From CAYJPV01 sp964396055 (lineage in GTDB: Bacteria > Acidobacteriota > Vicinamibacteria > Vicinamibacterales > JAKQTR01), in contig CAYNDV010000057.1 of assembly GCA_964396055.1 (NCBI GenBank), positions 1-25,607 on the forward strand: a DNA stretch of 25,607 nucleotides. Direction: 5' to 3'. This document shows, piece after piece, positions 9,426 to 16,040 of this stretch. Position numbers and translations under genes: made by a program. Under the pieces are notes generated by a model, which made no database searches, had not been told where the DNA came from, and worked only from the letters and a program-made list of their open reading frames with translations. Position 1 is the stretch's first letter, and each line of letters starts with the position of its first letter.

Positions 9426-10250
9426 ATGGCACTCGTCAGCCTGGCGGCAGTGCGCAAAACCTACAACGGCGGAGCATGCCCGACTCCCGCCCTTCGCGGA
9501 ATCGACTTGTCCGTGGATGAACGGGAGTTTGTCGCCCTCATGGGCCCGAGTGGCTGCGGCAAGAGTACGCTGCTGGGCATCCTCGGCGCGATGAGCCCGC
9601 CCACTTCCGGCCGCGTGGTGATCGACGACATCGACGTCTACGACCTCGGCGTGGAACGACGGGCCGATTTTCGCCGGGAGTATCTCGGATTCGTGTTCCA
9701 ACGCCTCTTCTTGATGCCATACCTGACGGCGTTGCAGAACGTCATGCTGCCGTTGGCCGCGGCCGGCGTCGCTAATACGGAGCAGCGGACCTTGGCCGAA
9801 GAGTCTCTCGCGCGCGTGGGACTCGATGGCAAGCGTGACCGCCTGCCGCGCGATCTCTCAGGGGGCGAGCAGCAGCGGGTCGCCATCGCAAGGGCGATTG
9901 TCAACCGTCCGCCGCTCGTCCTTGCTGACGAGCCCACGGGATGTCTCGACAGCGGAACCGGCCATTCGATCATGGAGCTCTTTCTGAGGTTGCGCGAAGG
10001 CGGCCTGACGATCTTCATGGTGACCCATGACTCGGCCGTCGCGCGCTGCGCTGACCGCACGATCACGATGAAGGACGGGTTGCTGGAGGAGGGTAGTGCC
10101 CCTGGCCGGGCTGCAGGCTACCCCTCGTCACGAACGGGCGCTGAGGAACCGGCTCGTCAGACTGGAGTGACACCATGGCATTCTCTCCGGGACTCCGATT
10201 CAAGTTCAACGCCGTCGTACTTTCAGCGCTCGCCCTCCTCGTCGGCGTGA
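9426..10250 (+). CDS. ABC transporter ATP-binding protein (MacB/LolD class)
   Basis: 274 residues. Walker A GPSGCGKS (40-47), Q-loop FQ (91-92), signature LSGGEQQRVAIARA, Walker B LVLADEP (164-170), H-loop H201. The D-loop neighbour is TGCLD rather than the usual TGNLD. The ABC domain is complete by about residue 225. The remaining 50 residues are low-complexity and the frame overlaps the next gene by 76 nt, so the natural stop may have been lost. It energises the FtsX-like permease immediately upstream (25-nt gap). Confidence 0.92.
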   Translation: MALVSLAAVRKTYNGGACPTPALRGIDLSVDEREFVALMGPSGCGKSTLLGILGAMSPPTSGRVVIDDIDVYDLGVERRADFRREYLGFVFQRLFLMPYLTALQNVMLPLAAAGVANTEQRTLAEESLARVGLDGKRDRLPRDLSGGEQQRVAIARAIVNRPPLVLADEPTGCLDSGTGHSIMELFLRLREGGLTIFMVTHDSAVARCADRTITMKDGLLEEGSAPGRAAGYPSSRTGAEEPARQTGVTPWHSLRDSDSSSTPSYFQRSPSSSA

Positions 10251-10861
10251 CTGTCGCCGTCGACTATCGCCATGAGGTGGCAGCTGTGATGGCTGCTCAC
10301 GCGACGCACGAAGGACCGGCGGCGACGGTCGGCCTCACGCACCCAGTCGACCCCGCGAGAACCCCTGAAGCGGTTGGACGGGCATCGCTCATGATGCACG
10401 CATGGTTCGCCGCGGTGATGCTGGCGGTGGTGCTGGCCACGACCAACGCCACGCTCTCGGTGCTCGTCCTGAAGCCGCTCGGCCGCATTCGCGCAGCGTG
10501 TGCGCAGATGGAACGCGGGCACTGGACCGACTTCACACTTCCCAGCCCGTCAGACGAACTTGGCGCGGTGACCACCGCGCTTCGGCAGCTCGGCCTCGTC
10601 TTGGGAACATCGGTCGGCCAGACTGTTCAGGCCGAGCGTCTGGCGACACTCGCCCTGGTGGCCCGCACGACGACTGCCGCTGTCGAACCCGAGGTTGCGC
10701 GTCTCGGCGCGTCGATCGCCAGGCTCCAGGCCAGCGAATCCCAGGAGGCGCGTGAGGAAGCCGCGCAGATCGGTCGCGCGGCAGCCGGCGTGCTCGCTGC
10801 GACTCACGGACTCGACCACGCATTCGACGCCTGTTTCCAGCGCACGAGGATTCCCACATGA
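10175..10861 (+). CDS. HAMP-domain membrane protein lacking a kinase domain
   Basis: 228 residues. Membrane segments at about 12-29 and 73-98 flank a short His-rich periplasmic loop (YRHEV, AAHATHEG). A HAMP-like linker follows (PLGRIRAACAQME, then PSPSDELGAVTTAL), and the C-terminal 85 residues are helical (AERLATLALVARTT). It looks like the front half of a sensor kinase or chemoreceptor, but no HisKA, ATPase or methyl-accepting domain follows. The start is supported by GGAG (10163-10166) at about 8 nt. It lies inside the ABC/FtsX operon, so it may relay or gate the transporter; function unknown. Confidence 0.75.
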   Translation: MAFSPGLRFKFNAVVLSALALLVGVTVAVDYRHEVAAVMAAHATHEGPAATVGLTHPVDPARTPEAVGRASLMMHAWFAAVMLAVVLATTNATLSVLVLKPLGRIRAACAQMERGHWTDFTLPSPSDELGAVTTALRQLGLVLGTSVGQTVQAERLATLALVARTTTAAVEPEVARLGASIARLQASESQEAREEAAQIGRAAAGVLAATHGLDHAFDACFQRTRIPT

Positions 10862-10911
10862 GTCTGGACGATTCGCGAAGTCGTGAGTTTGCTCGACCGG
10901 GCGCAGGGTAG
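10858..10911 (+). CDS. 17-residue ORF coupled to HAMP gene (doubtful)
   Basis: ATG at 10858 overlaps the TGA of the HAMP gene (ATGA) and reads 17 codons to TAG at 10909. The overlap resembles an operon junction, so this may be the start of a lost gene, a leader peptide for the following thioredoxin-like gene, or chance. No similarity recognised. Confidence 0.2.
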   Translation: MSLDDSRSREFARPGAG

Positions 10912-10924
10912 AATCTCCAGTGAG

Positions 10925-11305
10925 ATGATCCGATTGCTGTGCATACTGGCCTTGGCCTTGGCCGTCAGTGGCCCGACCAAGCGGCCGACCTCCCTGAAGG
11001 ACGACATGGTCTTCCTCACGCGCGACGGCTGCATTCACACGCCGCAGATGGCCGCGAATCTTGATGACGCACTGAAGGCACTCAGGGTGCCTGCTGACTA
11101 CCAACGCATCAATATCGGCACCTTGCCGAAGGCGGACGCGCGCACCGGCTATCCAACGCCGACCGTTCTCTACAAAGGCAAGGATCTATTCGGGATGGCG
11201 ACTCCGACGCTGCCCTTCCCTGAGCCGAGTTGACGACTGTATCCGGGCGGAGTTCCGTCCAGCGATACCATTGCGAAGAAGCTCACAACCCTATTGGGTT
11301 TGTAG
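10925..11305 (+). CDS. Thioredoxin-like protein, probable selenoprotein (in-frame TGA 11231)
   Basis: From ATG 10925 the frame encodes a hydrophobic, signal-like start (MIRLLCILALALAVSG) and a small thioredoxin-fold-type domain with DGCIHTPQM (C36), a TPT cis-Pro-type turn (GYPTPTVL) and KDLFGM. A TGA follows PFPEPS at codon 103. Reading through gives RLYPGGVPSSDTIAKKLT and ends at TAG 11303-11305, for 126 residues. In related thioredoxin-like proteins, as I recall them, this position is Cys in an (S/T)CR-Y-GG-P motif, so the TGA probably encodes selenocysteine. A SECIS-like hairpin follows directly. If TGA is a true stop, the gene ends at 11233. A GTG at 10883 is an alternative start. It ends the P1 operon and is likely an envelope thiol/selenol oxidoreductase. 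Confidence 0.65.
11239..11268 (+). promoter_or_regulatory. Bacterial SECIS-like hairpin after TGA 11231
   Basis: Starting 5 nt after the TGA: lower stem GTATC (11239-11243) with GATAC (11264-11268), a small internal loop, upper stem GGGCGG (11245-11250) with CCGTCC (11255-11260, one G-U pair), and apical loop AGTT (11251-11254). The G of the loop lies about 19 nt after the TGA. Bacterial SECIS elements need a short apical stem with a G (commonly G-U) in the loop about 16-37 nt downstream of UGA. This hairpin meets that rule. Confidence 0.6.
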
Positions 11306-11426
11306 ATGAGGCGGGCTGCGTGTTAGGGACTGCCGGCCCATCAGATGTTCACGGTCAATTGGATCTGCGCGACGTGTTGCGGACCGCATGAGGAGGGCTC
11401 GTGCCGGCGGTGACCGCCGCACTCGT

Positions 11427-11486
11427 CCGCACATTCGTCACGCGTGGGCCGAGAATACCCCGTACACCTTCAGCCAGAACTCGGCC
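11427..11486 (+). pseudogene. Fragment of a second sensor-kinase N-terminus
   Basis: Translating + strand gives P-H-I-R-H-A-W-A-E-N-T-P-Y-T-F-S-Q, which aligns with the kinase at 4550 (PHIHHAWANNAPYTFSQ). About 46 of 60 bases and 15 of 20 residues agree, and many differences are synonymous, so this was once coding. No kinase domain follows: the next bases belong to an oppositely oriented CopA fragment. It is a remnant of a paralogous two-component sensor. Confidence 0.6.
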
Positions 11487-11499
11487 GTGTCCACAGTCA

Positions 11500-11656
11500 T
11501 CAGATCCGTGCGTTGCGAAGCCGTAAGGCGTTCGCGATCACCGACACTGAACTGAGACTCATCGCCGCGGCGGCGATCATGGGGCTGAGCAGCAGCCCGG
11601 GAGGGATAGAGCACGCCGGCCGCCAGCGGAACGCCCAGCACGTTGTAGACGAACGC
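11500..11656 (-). pseudogene. C-terminal remnant of CopA-type P1B ATPase, frameshifted
   Basis: The minus strand reads AFVYNVLGVPLAAGVLYP (11656-11603), then shifts frame within CCCTCCCGGG and continues GLLLSPMIAAAAMSLSSVSV and IANALRLRNARI to a TGA at 11502-11500. This is the last two membrane helices of copper-exporting P-type ATPases. Everything upstream of AFVYN is missing: the region is replaced within about 45 nt by the end of the gene at 11701. A truncated, frameshifted, non-functional remnant. Confidence 0.8.
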
Positions 11657-11700
11657 GACGGCGCTGTCCAACAGTAGACGGCGCCGCTGCGGCTGCGGGT

Positions 11701-12039
11701 CTATTTCTTCCCCGCTGCGACCCTGGCGGCTAGGCGGACTTCGGTCGCGACCAAGTCGGTCTTGCCGTCCTTGCCCTTCGTCTCGACCGCCGTCACGACG
11801 ACCCGTTCGCCCTGCTTGATGCTGGCGAGCGCCGCAGTCGCGTCACCTCGCTTGACCTTCGTCTTGTCCGTCAGCGTCACGACCGTCGTCTTGCCGTCGG
11901 TCGTCTTCACCTCCAGATGAAGCTCATGCCGCATCGAGACGGTGCCCATGATCTTATGTTCGTGGCCTTCGTGGGCGAACGAGGTGGCCACCGGGGCTCC
12001 CGTCAGGGCGATCACCACTGCAACGATCCATCGTTTCAC
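11701..12039 (-). CDS. Small periplasmic metal-associated protein (DUF5666-like)
   Basis: 112 residues from a GTG at 12039, with an excellent Shine-Dalgarno (GGAGG at 12050-12046). The signal peptide (KRWIVAVVIALTGAPVATSFA) is followed by HEGHEHKIMGTV, a His-rich metal-binding-like start to the mature protein. The rest is a small beta-strand/OB-like domain with repeated TxxDGKTTVVTLTDKT-type turns, as in DUF5666-like proteins of copper loci. The GTG overlaps the TGA of the upstream cytochrome gene (positions 12036-12039), so the two are co-translated. It is probably a periplasmic copper-binding or chaperone protein; role inferred. Confidence 0.8.
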   Translation of the reverse strand: MKRWIVAVVIALTGAPVATSFAHEGHEHKIMGTVSMRHELHLEVKTTDGKTTVVTLTDKTKVKRGDATAALASIKQGERVVVTAVETKGKDGKTDLVATEVRLAARVAAGKK

Positions 12040-12665
12040 TGTCGTCCTCCGGTATGCCTGTACGCCGGCTCAGCGGGCTTGGCCGCTGCGTCAGGTTCCA
12101 GGAAACGACGCGCCTCTTCTTCGGCGCGCCATTCGTCTGCGCTTTGTGGATTCAGCTCGCGCATGCGAGCCAGGTCGTGCTCGGTCAGCTTCGGCAATCG
12201 GCGAACGAACTGCACCAGATGCCACGTGGCGACCTCACCGTCAGGGGCACCGTTGCCCCAGGCGGGCATGCCGGTGAATCGCACGCCGTTTTCGATGATG
12301 TAGAACAGGTCTCCGTCGGACAACGCTTGCGTCCCAGATTGCCTCATGTCAGGCGCGCGGGGATACAGCCCGCGCCCCATCTCTGTATTGCCGCTGCCAT
12401 CGTTTGCGTGGCAGCTGGCACAGTGATCCGCGAAGTGCGCCATTCCAGAGGCGATCACCTCGTCGCTGGCGGGGACCGGGTTCGTCCGGTCGTGCGCTGC
12501 TCGAGGGATGGCCAGCGCCCGCAGCCGTCCGGCGACGGCCGCCTCGAGCCTGCCGGGGGCATTTCGCGCGCTGATTCCACCGGGCACGAGCACGACGGCG
12601 GCTACCAGCGCGGCCAATCCGGCCGCCGTCAACACGGCGGTGATCGATTTGAGTAGAAGTCGCAT
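12036..12665 (-). CDS. Membrane-anchored or secreted cytochrome c
   Basis: 209 residues from ATG 12665. Upstream in-frame codons belong to the promoter region and are not used. The N-terminal hydrophobic segment (about 7-29) is an uncleaved anchor or signal. The heme c site is CASCH (C82, C85, H86) in AHFADHCASCHANDGSG; M133 (RFTGMPAWG) is the likely axial ligand. The C-terminal helix LTEHDLARMRELNPQ and tail follow. A single-heme class I cytochrome, first gene of a two-gene minus-strand unit under P2. In copper islands such cytochromes may accept electrons from envelope oxidation; the partner is not known. Confidence 0.9.
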   Translation of the reverse strand: MRLLLKSITAVLTAAGLAALVAAVVLVPGGISARNAPGRLEAAVAGRLRALAIPRAAHDRTNPVPASDEVIASGMAHFADHCASCHANDGSGNTEMGRGLYPRAPDMRQSGTQALSDGDLFYIIENGVRFTGMPAWGNGAPDGEVATWHLVQFVRRLPKLTEHDLARMRELNPQSADEWRAEEEARRFLEPDAAAKPAEPAYRHTGGRQ

Positions 12666-12747
12666 CCGTGGTCCGTTCTTGCACACGAGACGACGCCCCA
12701 GTCCTGGAGACGTGTCCAAATGGCTGTGAGATCCCGCGCTGAAGCGG

Positions 12748-12763
12748 TGCAATTGAGATGCCA
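12748..12763 (-). promoter_or_regulatory. Sigma-54 promoter P2 (TGGCATC-N4-TTGCA)
   Basis: On the minus strand TGGCATC TCAA TTGCA has exact GG/GC spacing and matches the consensus except for two -24 flank bases. The predicted start near 12737 gives a 70-nt leader to the cytochrome ATG at 12665. Confidence 0.6.
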
Positions 12764-12853
12764 CGAGGTATCCCATGAATTGCTGCCAATTGGGCCGACT
12801 CGATGGGAAGCTGTTGGACTTGTGGTGGATTCCAAACAGCTGCGAGCGAGTGG

Positions 12854-12869
12854 CGTCTGCTTTCAGACA
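12854..12869. promoter_or_regulatory. Shared enhancer-like palindrome (U3)
   Basis: CGTCTG-CTTT-CAGACA, one mismatch from the perfect palindrome at 4414. It lies about 90 nt upstream of P2 and 70 nt upstream of P3, so one bound activator could serve both divergent sigma-54 promoters. Confidence 0.55.
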
Positions 12870-12940
12870 CGGGCCGCGCACGGCGCCCGGCGAAAAGGCA
12901 GTTCTCTCCGTCGATCCGCCTTCGGGCACTCACCGTGCGG

Positions 12941-12956
12941 TGGCACGTCGATTGCT
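12941..12956 (+). promoter_or_regulatory. Sigma-54 promoter P3 (TGGCACG-N4-TTGCT), consensus match
   Basis: TGGCACG TCGA TTGCT matches the sigma-54 consensus at every defined position. The predicted start near 12967 gives a leader of about 55 nt to ATG 13022. It drives the Met-rich protein / barrel / multicopper oxidase unit. Confidence 0.8.
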
Positions 12957-13021
12957 CTGTTCAGACTGAACCACGCCGCGGACGCTGATTGTCCGCGGGC
13001 ATTTACTCAGGGAGAAGAACG

Positions 13022-13510
13022 ATGAATCTGACTCGAACCGTCCTTTCCGTCGCAGTTGCATCCGTGTTCGCGGCCGGCCTCACTGTTGGCGTCGGCGCCC
13101 AGATGGGCGGCGGCCACACGGGAGGCGGGCAGATGGCCGGGCACCAGCATGGTGCCATGCAGGGCTCGATGTCCGGTGGGATGGCGTCCGACCAGATGAT
13201 GCGCAACATCGACTCGATGATGGCGAATGTCTCGTCCATGATGAAGGACTTCACGGCAATGCAGCCGGGGACGTTCGGCCCGCAGCACGATCAGATGATG
13301 TCGTCAGTTCAGGGCCTCGTGGGGCAGATGCATCAAGTGCACGGCGCGATGGGTGAGATGGCCAAGAACCCTGGCCTGACCGCCAACGGCGCCGCGATGA
13401 AGTCGTTCCAGCAAGCAGGCGTGGAGTTCCAGAAGATGGGCACGGCTGCGCAGGCCATGATGAAGAGCCTCGGACAGGCCGCGAAGGACATGCCGAATGG
13501 CCACAAGTAG
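13022..13510 (+). CDS. Met/His-rich periplasmic protein
   Basis: 162 residues from ATG 13022, with AGGGAG at 13009 as the ribosome site. The signal peptide (MNLTRTVLSVAVASVFAAGL, cleavage near VGA-Q) is followed by a Gly/Met/His-rich stretch (QMGGGHTGGGQMAGHQHGAM) and a helical part with about one Met in seven (DQMMRNIDSMMANVSSMMKD). Met-rich and His-rich segments bind Cu(I)/Ag(I) in PcoE-, SilE- and CopB-type proteins. No known domain was recognised. First gene after the consensus sigma-54 promoter, so probably abundant on induction: a periplasmic copper sponge or chaperone. The next gene overlaps it by 14 nt. Confidence 0.82.
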   Translation: MNLTRTVLSVAVASVFAAGLTVGVGAQMGGGHTGGGQMAGHQHGAMQGSMSGGMASDQMMRNIDSMMANVSSMMKDFTAMQPGTFGPQHDQMMSSVQGLVGQMHQVHGAMGEMAKNPGLTANGAAMKSFQQAGVEFQKMGTAAQAMMKSLGQAAKDMPNGHK

Positions 13511-14411
13511 ACGGAGGCACGGGAGCCGACTCCCGGCCCTTGCGGTACTGCTGTGCGTCGTCCTGGGCGCGGGCGCTGCCCGCGCCCAGGACGCGACAGT
13601 CTCGGCCAGCGTCAACGTCCGGCTCGCGACCGGCACATTCGGCAGTTCGCAGACGACGGACGTGGTGTACGCCCCGGCCACGGTGCGCGTGGATTGGCGG
13701 CGATTCGAGTTCTCGGCATCGGTGCCATTCGTGTCCGTGATGGACGGCACCGTCCTCTGGTCGGGGGGCGGCTACATACCGATGCAGGGGTCGATGAGCG
13801 GCGCTCCCGGCGCGGGCGTGCCGATGGGGGCCAATGGGATGATGGGCGGCATGATGGGGACCTCCCAACCGGTGAGTCCGGCTGCAGGCGGCACGAGCAC
13901 AAGTTCACAGGCGTTGCTCAGCGCGTCGGGCCTCGGGGACATCATCCTCGCCGGTGGCTATCGTCTCATCGACCGCAGCGATGGCCTGCAGATCGTCGTC
14001 GGCGCGCGCGTGAAGCTCCCCACCGCATCGGCTTCGAAGGGACTCGGCACGGGCGAGACCGATGTCGCCGCCACGGTCAGCCTCAGACGACGCCTGGACC
14101 ACGGCTGGTTCTACGCGGACGCCGGCTTCGTCAAGGTAGGGGAACCGGCAGGAGTCACCTTGCGGAATGCCGCACTCTGGGGCGTCGGAGGCGGCAGGCG
14201 GCTCTCTTCACGAGTCTTTCTGCTGGCCTCAGCGTACGGAAACACAGCCACGATTCCAGAATTCGGCGCGTCCGCGGAGTTCAGCGCGGGGTTCGGTATT
14301 CCCCTCACCACCCGCGTGAGCATCACGGTGATGCCCGTGGTGGGGCTCACCAGCGCCAGTCCGAAGTACGGCGTCACCTTCGGCATCACCAACGACCTGA
14401 CGCGGCGGTAG
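13497..14411 (+). CDS. Outer-membrane beta-barrel-like protein of copper locus
   Basis: 304 residues. The signal peptide ends GAGAARAQ-DA. The mature part consists of alternating amphipathic strands (VSASVNVRLATGTFG, VRVDWRRFEFSASVPFV, DIILAGGYRLI, WFYADAGFVKVG, FLLASAYGNTA) ending in a strand with aromatic/hydrophobic alternation (YGVTFGITNDL), typical of outer-membrane transporters of unknown substrate. A Met/Gly-rich loop (MGANGMMGGMMGT) probably binds copper. It starts inside the end of the preceding gene. Related in role perhaps to CopB/PcoB, but not clearly homologous. A perfect 15-bp hairpin lies in its signal-peptide codons. Confidence 0.75.
   Translation: MATSRRRHGSRLPALAVLLCVVLGAGAARAQDATVSASVNVRLATGTFGSSQTTDVVYAPATVRVDWRRFEFSASVPFVSVMDGTVLWSGGGYIPMQGSMSGAPGAGVPMGANGMMGGMMGTSQPVSPAAGGTSTSSQALLSASGLGDIILAGGYRLIDRSDGLQIVVGARVKLPTASASKGLGTGETDVAATVSLRRRLDHGWFYADAGFVKVGEPAGVTLRNAALWGVGGGRRLSSRVFLLASAYGNTATIPEFGASAEFSAGFGIPLTTRVSITVMPVVGLTSASPKYGVTFGITNDLTRR
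13560..13592. repeat. Perfect 15-bp inverted repeat in signal-peptide codons
   Basis: Arms GTCCTGGGCGCGGGC (13560-13574) and GCCCGCGCCCAGGAC (13578-13592) with a 3-nt loop GCT. It lies about 65 nt into the barrel gene. As RNA it would be a very stable hairpin able to slow ribosomes or protect mRNA; it may also be a by-product of Ala/Gly-rich GC codons. Confidence 0.85.
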
Positions 14412-14423
14412 CGCCCACTCTGT

Positions 14424-14455
14424 CGCGGCCCGACCAACGCCGGCATCGGGCCGCG
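14424..14455 (+). terminator. GC-rich hairpin after barrel gene, no T-tract
   Basis: Perfect 10-bp arms CGCGGCCCGA (14424-14433) and TCGGGCCGCG (14446-14455), starting 12 nt after the TAG at 14409-14411. No T-run follows, so it is more likely an mRNA-stabilising or attenuating element between the barrel and oxidase genes than a strong terminator. Confidence 0.4.
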
Positions 14456-14559
14456 GCGGGGCAACCGGGGTTCAACGGTGTCCCGGCTGGCGGAGTGTCA
14501 CGCATGTCCTGTTCTCGAATCTGTACAGTGCCGTCGCCGCCTCAGCAGGGAGAAACCGT

Positions 14560-15978
14560 ATGCTCGTAAGGTCCCGTCGCGACTTCCTTCGCCAAGTTCT
14601 TGCCTCAGGAGCGCTCGTCGGGTCCTCTCGTCTGGCACTTCATGGGCAGAGCCCTGCCCCCGCGATCAGAGACTTCGCCCTCTCGGCGCGTGAGGCGGAC
14701 GTCACGGTCGCGCCCGGCCGGACGTGGAAGACGTGGACGTACGATGGCCAGGTCCCAGGCCCGCTCATCCGAGTCCGCCAGGGCGAGCGTCTCCGTCTTC
14801 GGCTGATGAACGAACTCACGGAGCCCACGACCATTCACTGGCACGGACTCCCTGTACCGAATCCCATGGATGGCGTGTCGGGGCTCACGCAGGAACCGGC
14901 GGCGCCAGGCGAATCGTTTGTGTACGAGTTTCTCGCTGATGCTCCCGGCACGTACCTCTACCACTCCCACCACGGTTTGCAGATGGACCGGGGACTTGTC
15001 GGCCCGCTCATCGTCGATCCGCTCGACACGACCGGGGAGCCCGCCTTCGACCGGGAGTACATCCTGGTTCTCGACGATTGGTTGGCGACCACACCCGAGG
15101 CCGCCCTCACCCATGTTCGGCAGTCCGGCGGCATAGGTGGCATGGGGGCGGGCATGATGAGCGGCAGTGACGGACCCGCGTATAGCGGCTATCTGGTCAA
15201 CGGTGCACTTTCCAGTGGCGTGACGCCGTTGCGCGTGCGCCGCGGAGAACGGGTACGGATCCGCGTCATCAACGGCGCCAGTTCGACGACGTTTCGCGTC
15301 GGTCTGCTGGGCCATCAGCTCACCGTGACGCATTCGGACGGGCAGCCGATCCAGCCTGTGACGGTGGACACCTTGCCCATCGGGATGGGTGAACGCTACG
15401 ACGTGGTGGTCCGCGCGGATTCACCCGGGACGTACCCGCTCCTCGTCGGACCGCTGGACAGCACCGTGCCCGGTGTCGTCGTCCCCTTCGTCTACGACGG
15501 TTACTCCGACCGGCTTGTCGCTCCGACGGTCTGGCCGGCGGTACTCCTCCGGGGGCGCACGCTGCGACTGCAGGATCTTGCGTCCCTTACCGTTCTCGAG
15601 TCGGCAGCCGTCCCGAGCCGCATCATCCGTCTGCAACTCGGTCAGGCGATGATGGGCGGCTACGCGTGGACGATCAACGGCCAGGCGTATCCCAACGCCG
15701 ATCCGATTCCCGTGGCAGAAGGGGAACACATCCGGTTCGCTATTACGAACAGGACGATGATGCGCCACCCAATGCACCTTCACGGACACTTCTTTCGCGT
15801 GCGTGGCACCGTAGGCGGAGACAGTTACGCCCCTCTGAAGGACACGGTGCTGGTCGAGCCCATGGGCACCACGGTGGAGATTGACGCCGTCATGGACAAT
15901 CCCGGTCGATGGTTCCTGCACTGCCACCACCTCTACCACATGGAGGCTGGGATGGCCCGGGTGGTCGAGTACCGATAG
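14560..15978 (+). CDS. Multicopper oxidase (CopA/PcoA/CueO type)
   Basis: 472 residues from ATG 14560, ribosome site AGGGAG at 14547. A twin-arginine signal (RSRRDFLRQ) implies folded export with copper. All four copper-ligand motifs are present: HWHG (93-96), HSHH (135-138), HPMHLHGHFF (403-412), and HCHHLYHMEAGM (454-465), the last giving the type 1 Cys455 and its Met ligand. A Met/Gly loop (GGMGAGMMSG) resembles the Met-rich Cu(I) regions of CueO. It oxidises Cu(I) in the periplasm and lowers its toxicity. Last gene of the P3 unit, followed by a good terminator. The symbol copA is avoided because of confusion with the ATPase. Confidence 0.94.
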   Translation: MLVRSRRDFLRQVLASGALVGSSRLALHGQSPAPAIRDFALSAREADVTVAPGRTWKTWTYDGQVPGPLIRVRQGERLRLRLMNELTEPTTIHWHGLPVPNPMDGVSGLTQEPAAPGESFVYEFLADAPGTYLYHSHHGLQMDRGLVGPLIVDPLDTTGEPAFDREYILVLDDWLATTPEAALTHVRQSGGIGGMGAGMMSGSDGPAYSGYLVNGALSSGVTPLRVRRGERVRIRVINGASSTTFRVGLLGHQLTVTHSDGQPIQPVTVDTLPIGMGERYDVVVRADSPGTYPLLVGPLDSTVPGVVVPFVYDGYSDRLVAPTVWPAVLLRGRTLRLQDLASLTVLESAAVPSRIIRLQLGQAMMGGYAWTINGQAYPNADPIPVAEGEHIRFAITNRTMMRHPMHLHGHFFRVRGTVGGDSYAPLKDTVLVEPMGTTVEIDAVMDNPGRWFLHCHHLYHMEAGMARVVEYR

Positions 15979-16003
15979 TCCATCTCTCAGCCGTCGGTTG
16001 GTG

Positions 16004-16040
16004 AGCCTGCCCGCATCTTGGGGCAGGCTCTCGTCGTTTT
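16004..16040 (+). terminator. Rho-independent terminator of the oxidase unit
   Basis: Stem AGCCTGCCC (16004-16012) / GGGCAGGCT (16021-16029), 8-nt loop, followed by CTCGTCGTTTT. It lies 26 nt after the oxidase stop. Confidence 0.7.

Larger units (their letters stand above)
12666..13021. other. Divergent regulatory region between cytochrome c and Met-rich gene
   Basis: 356 nt with no gene. Sigma-54 promoters point outwards (P2 minus at 12763-12748, P3 plus at 12941-12956) with a single 6-4-6 palindrome between them at 12854-12869. A 13-bp palindrome GTTCAG-A-CTGAAC (12959-12971) sits on the predicted P3 start site and could be an additional operator. Confidence 0.55.

Noticed and set aside
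8171..9457. 428-codon minus-strand frame
   Set aside because: Antisense to the FtsX-like permease; composition is Arg/His/Asp-rich with no recognisable domain.
11344..11412. 22-codon Cys-rich ORF starting MFTVNWICATCCG
   Set aside because: Too short, without a ribosome site, in a region of gene fragments.
13553..14569. 338-codon + strand frame overlapping the barrel gene
   Set aside because: Arg/His-rich shadow of the barrel frame, with no ribosome site.
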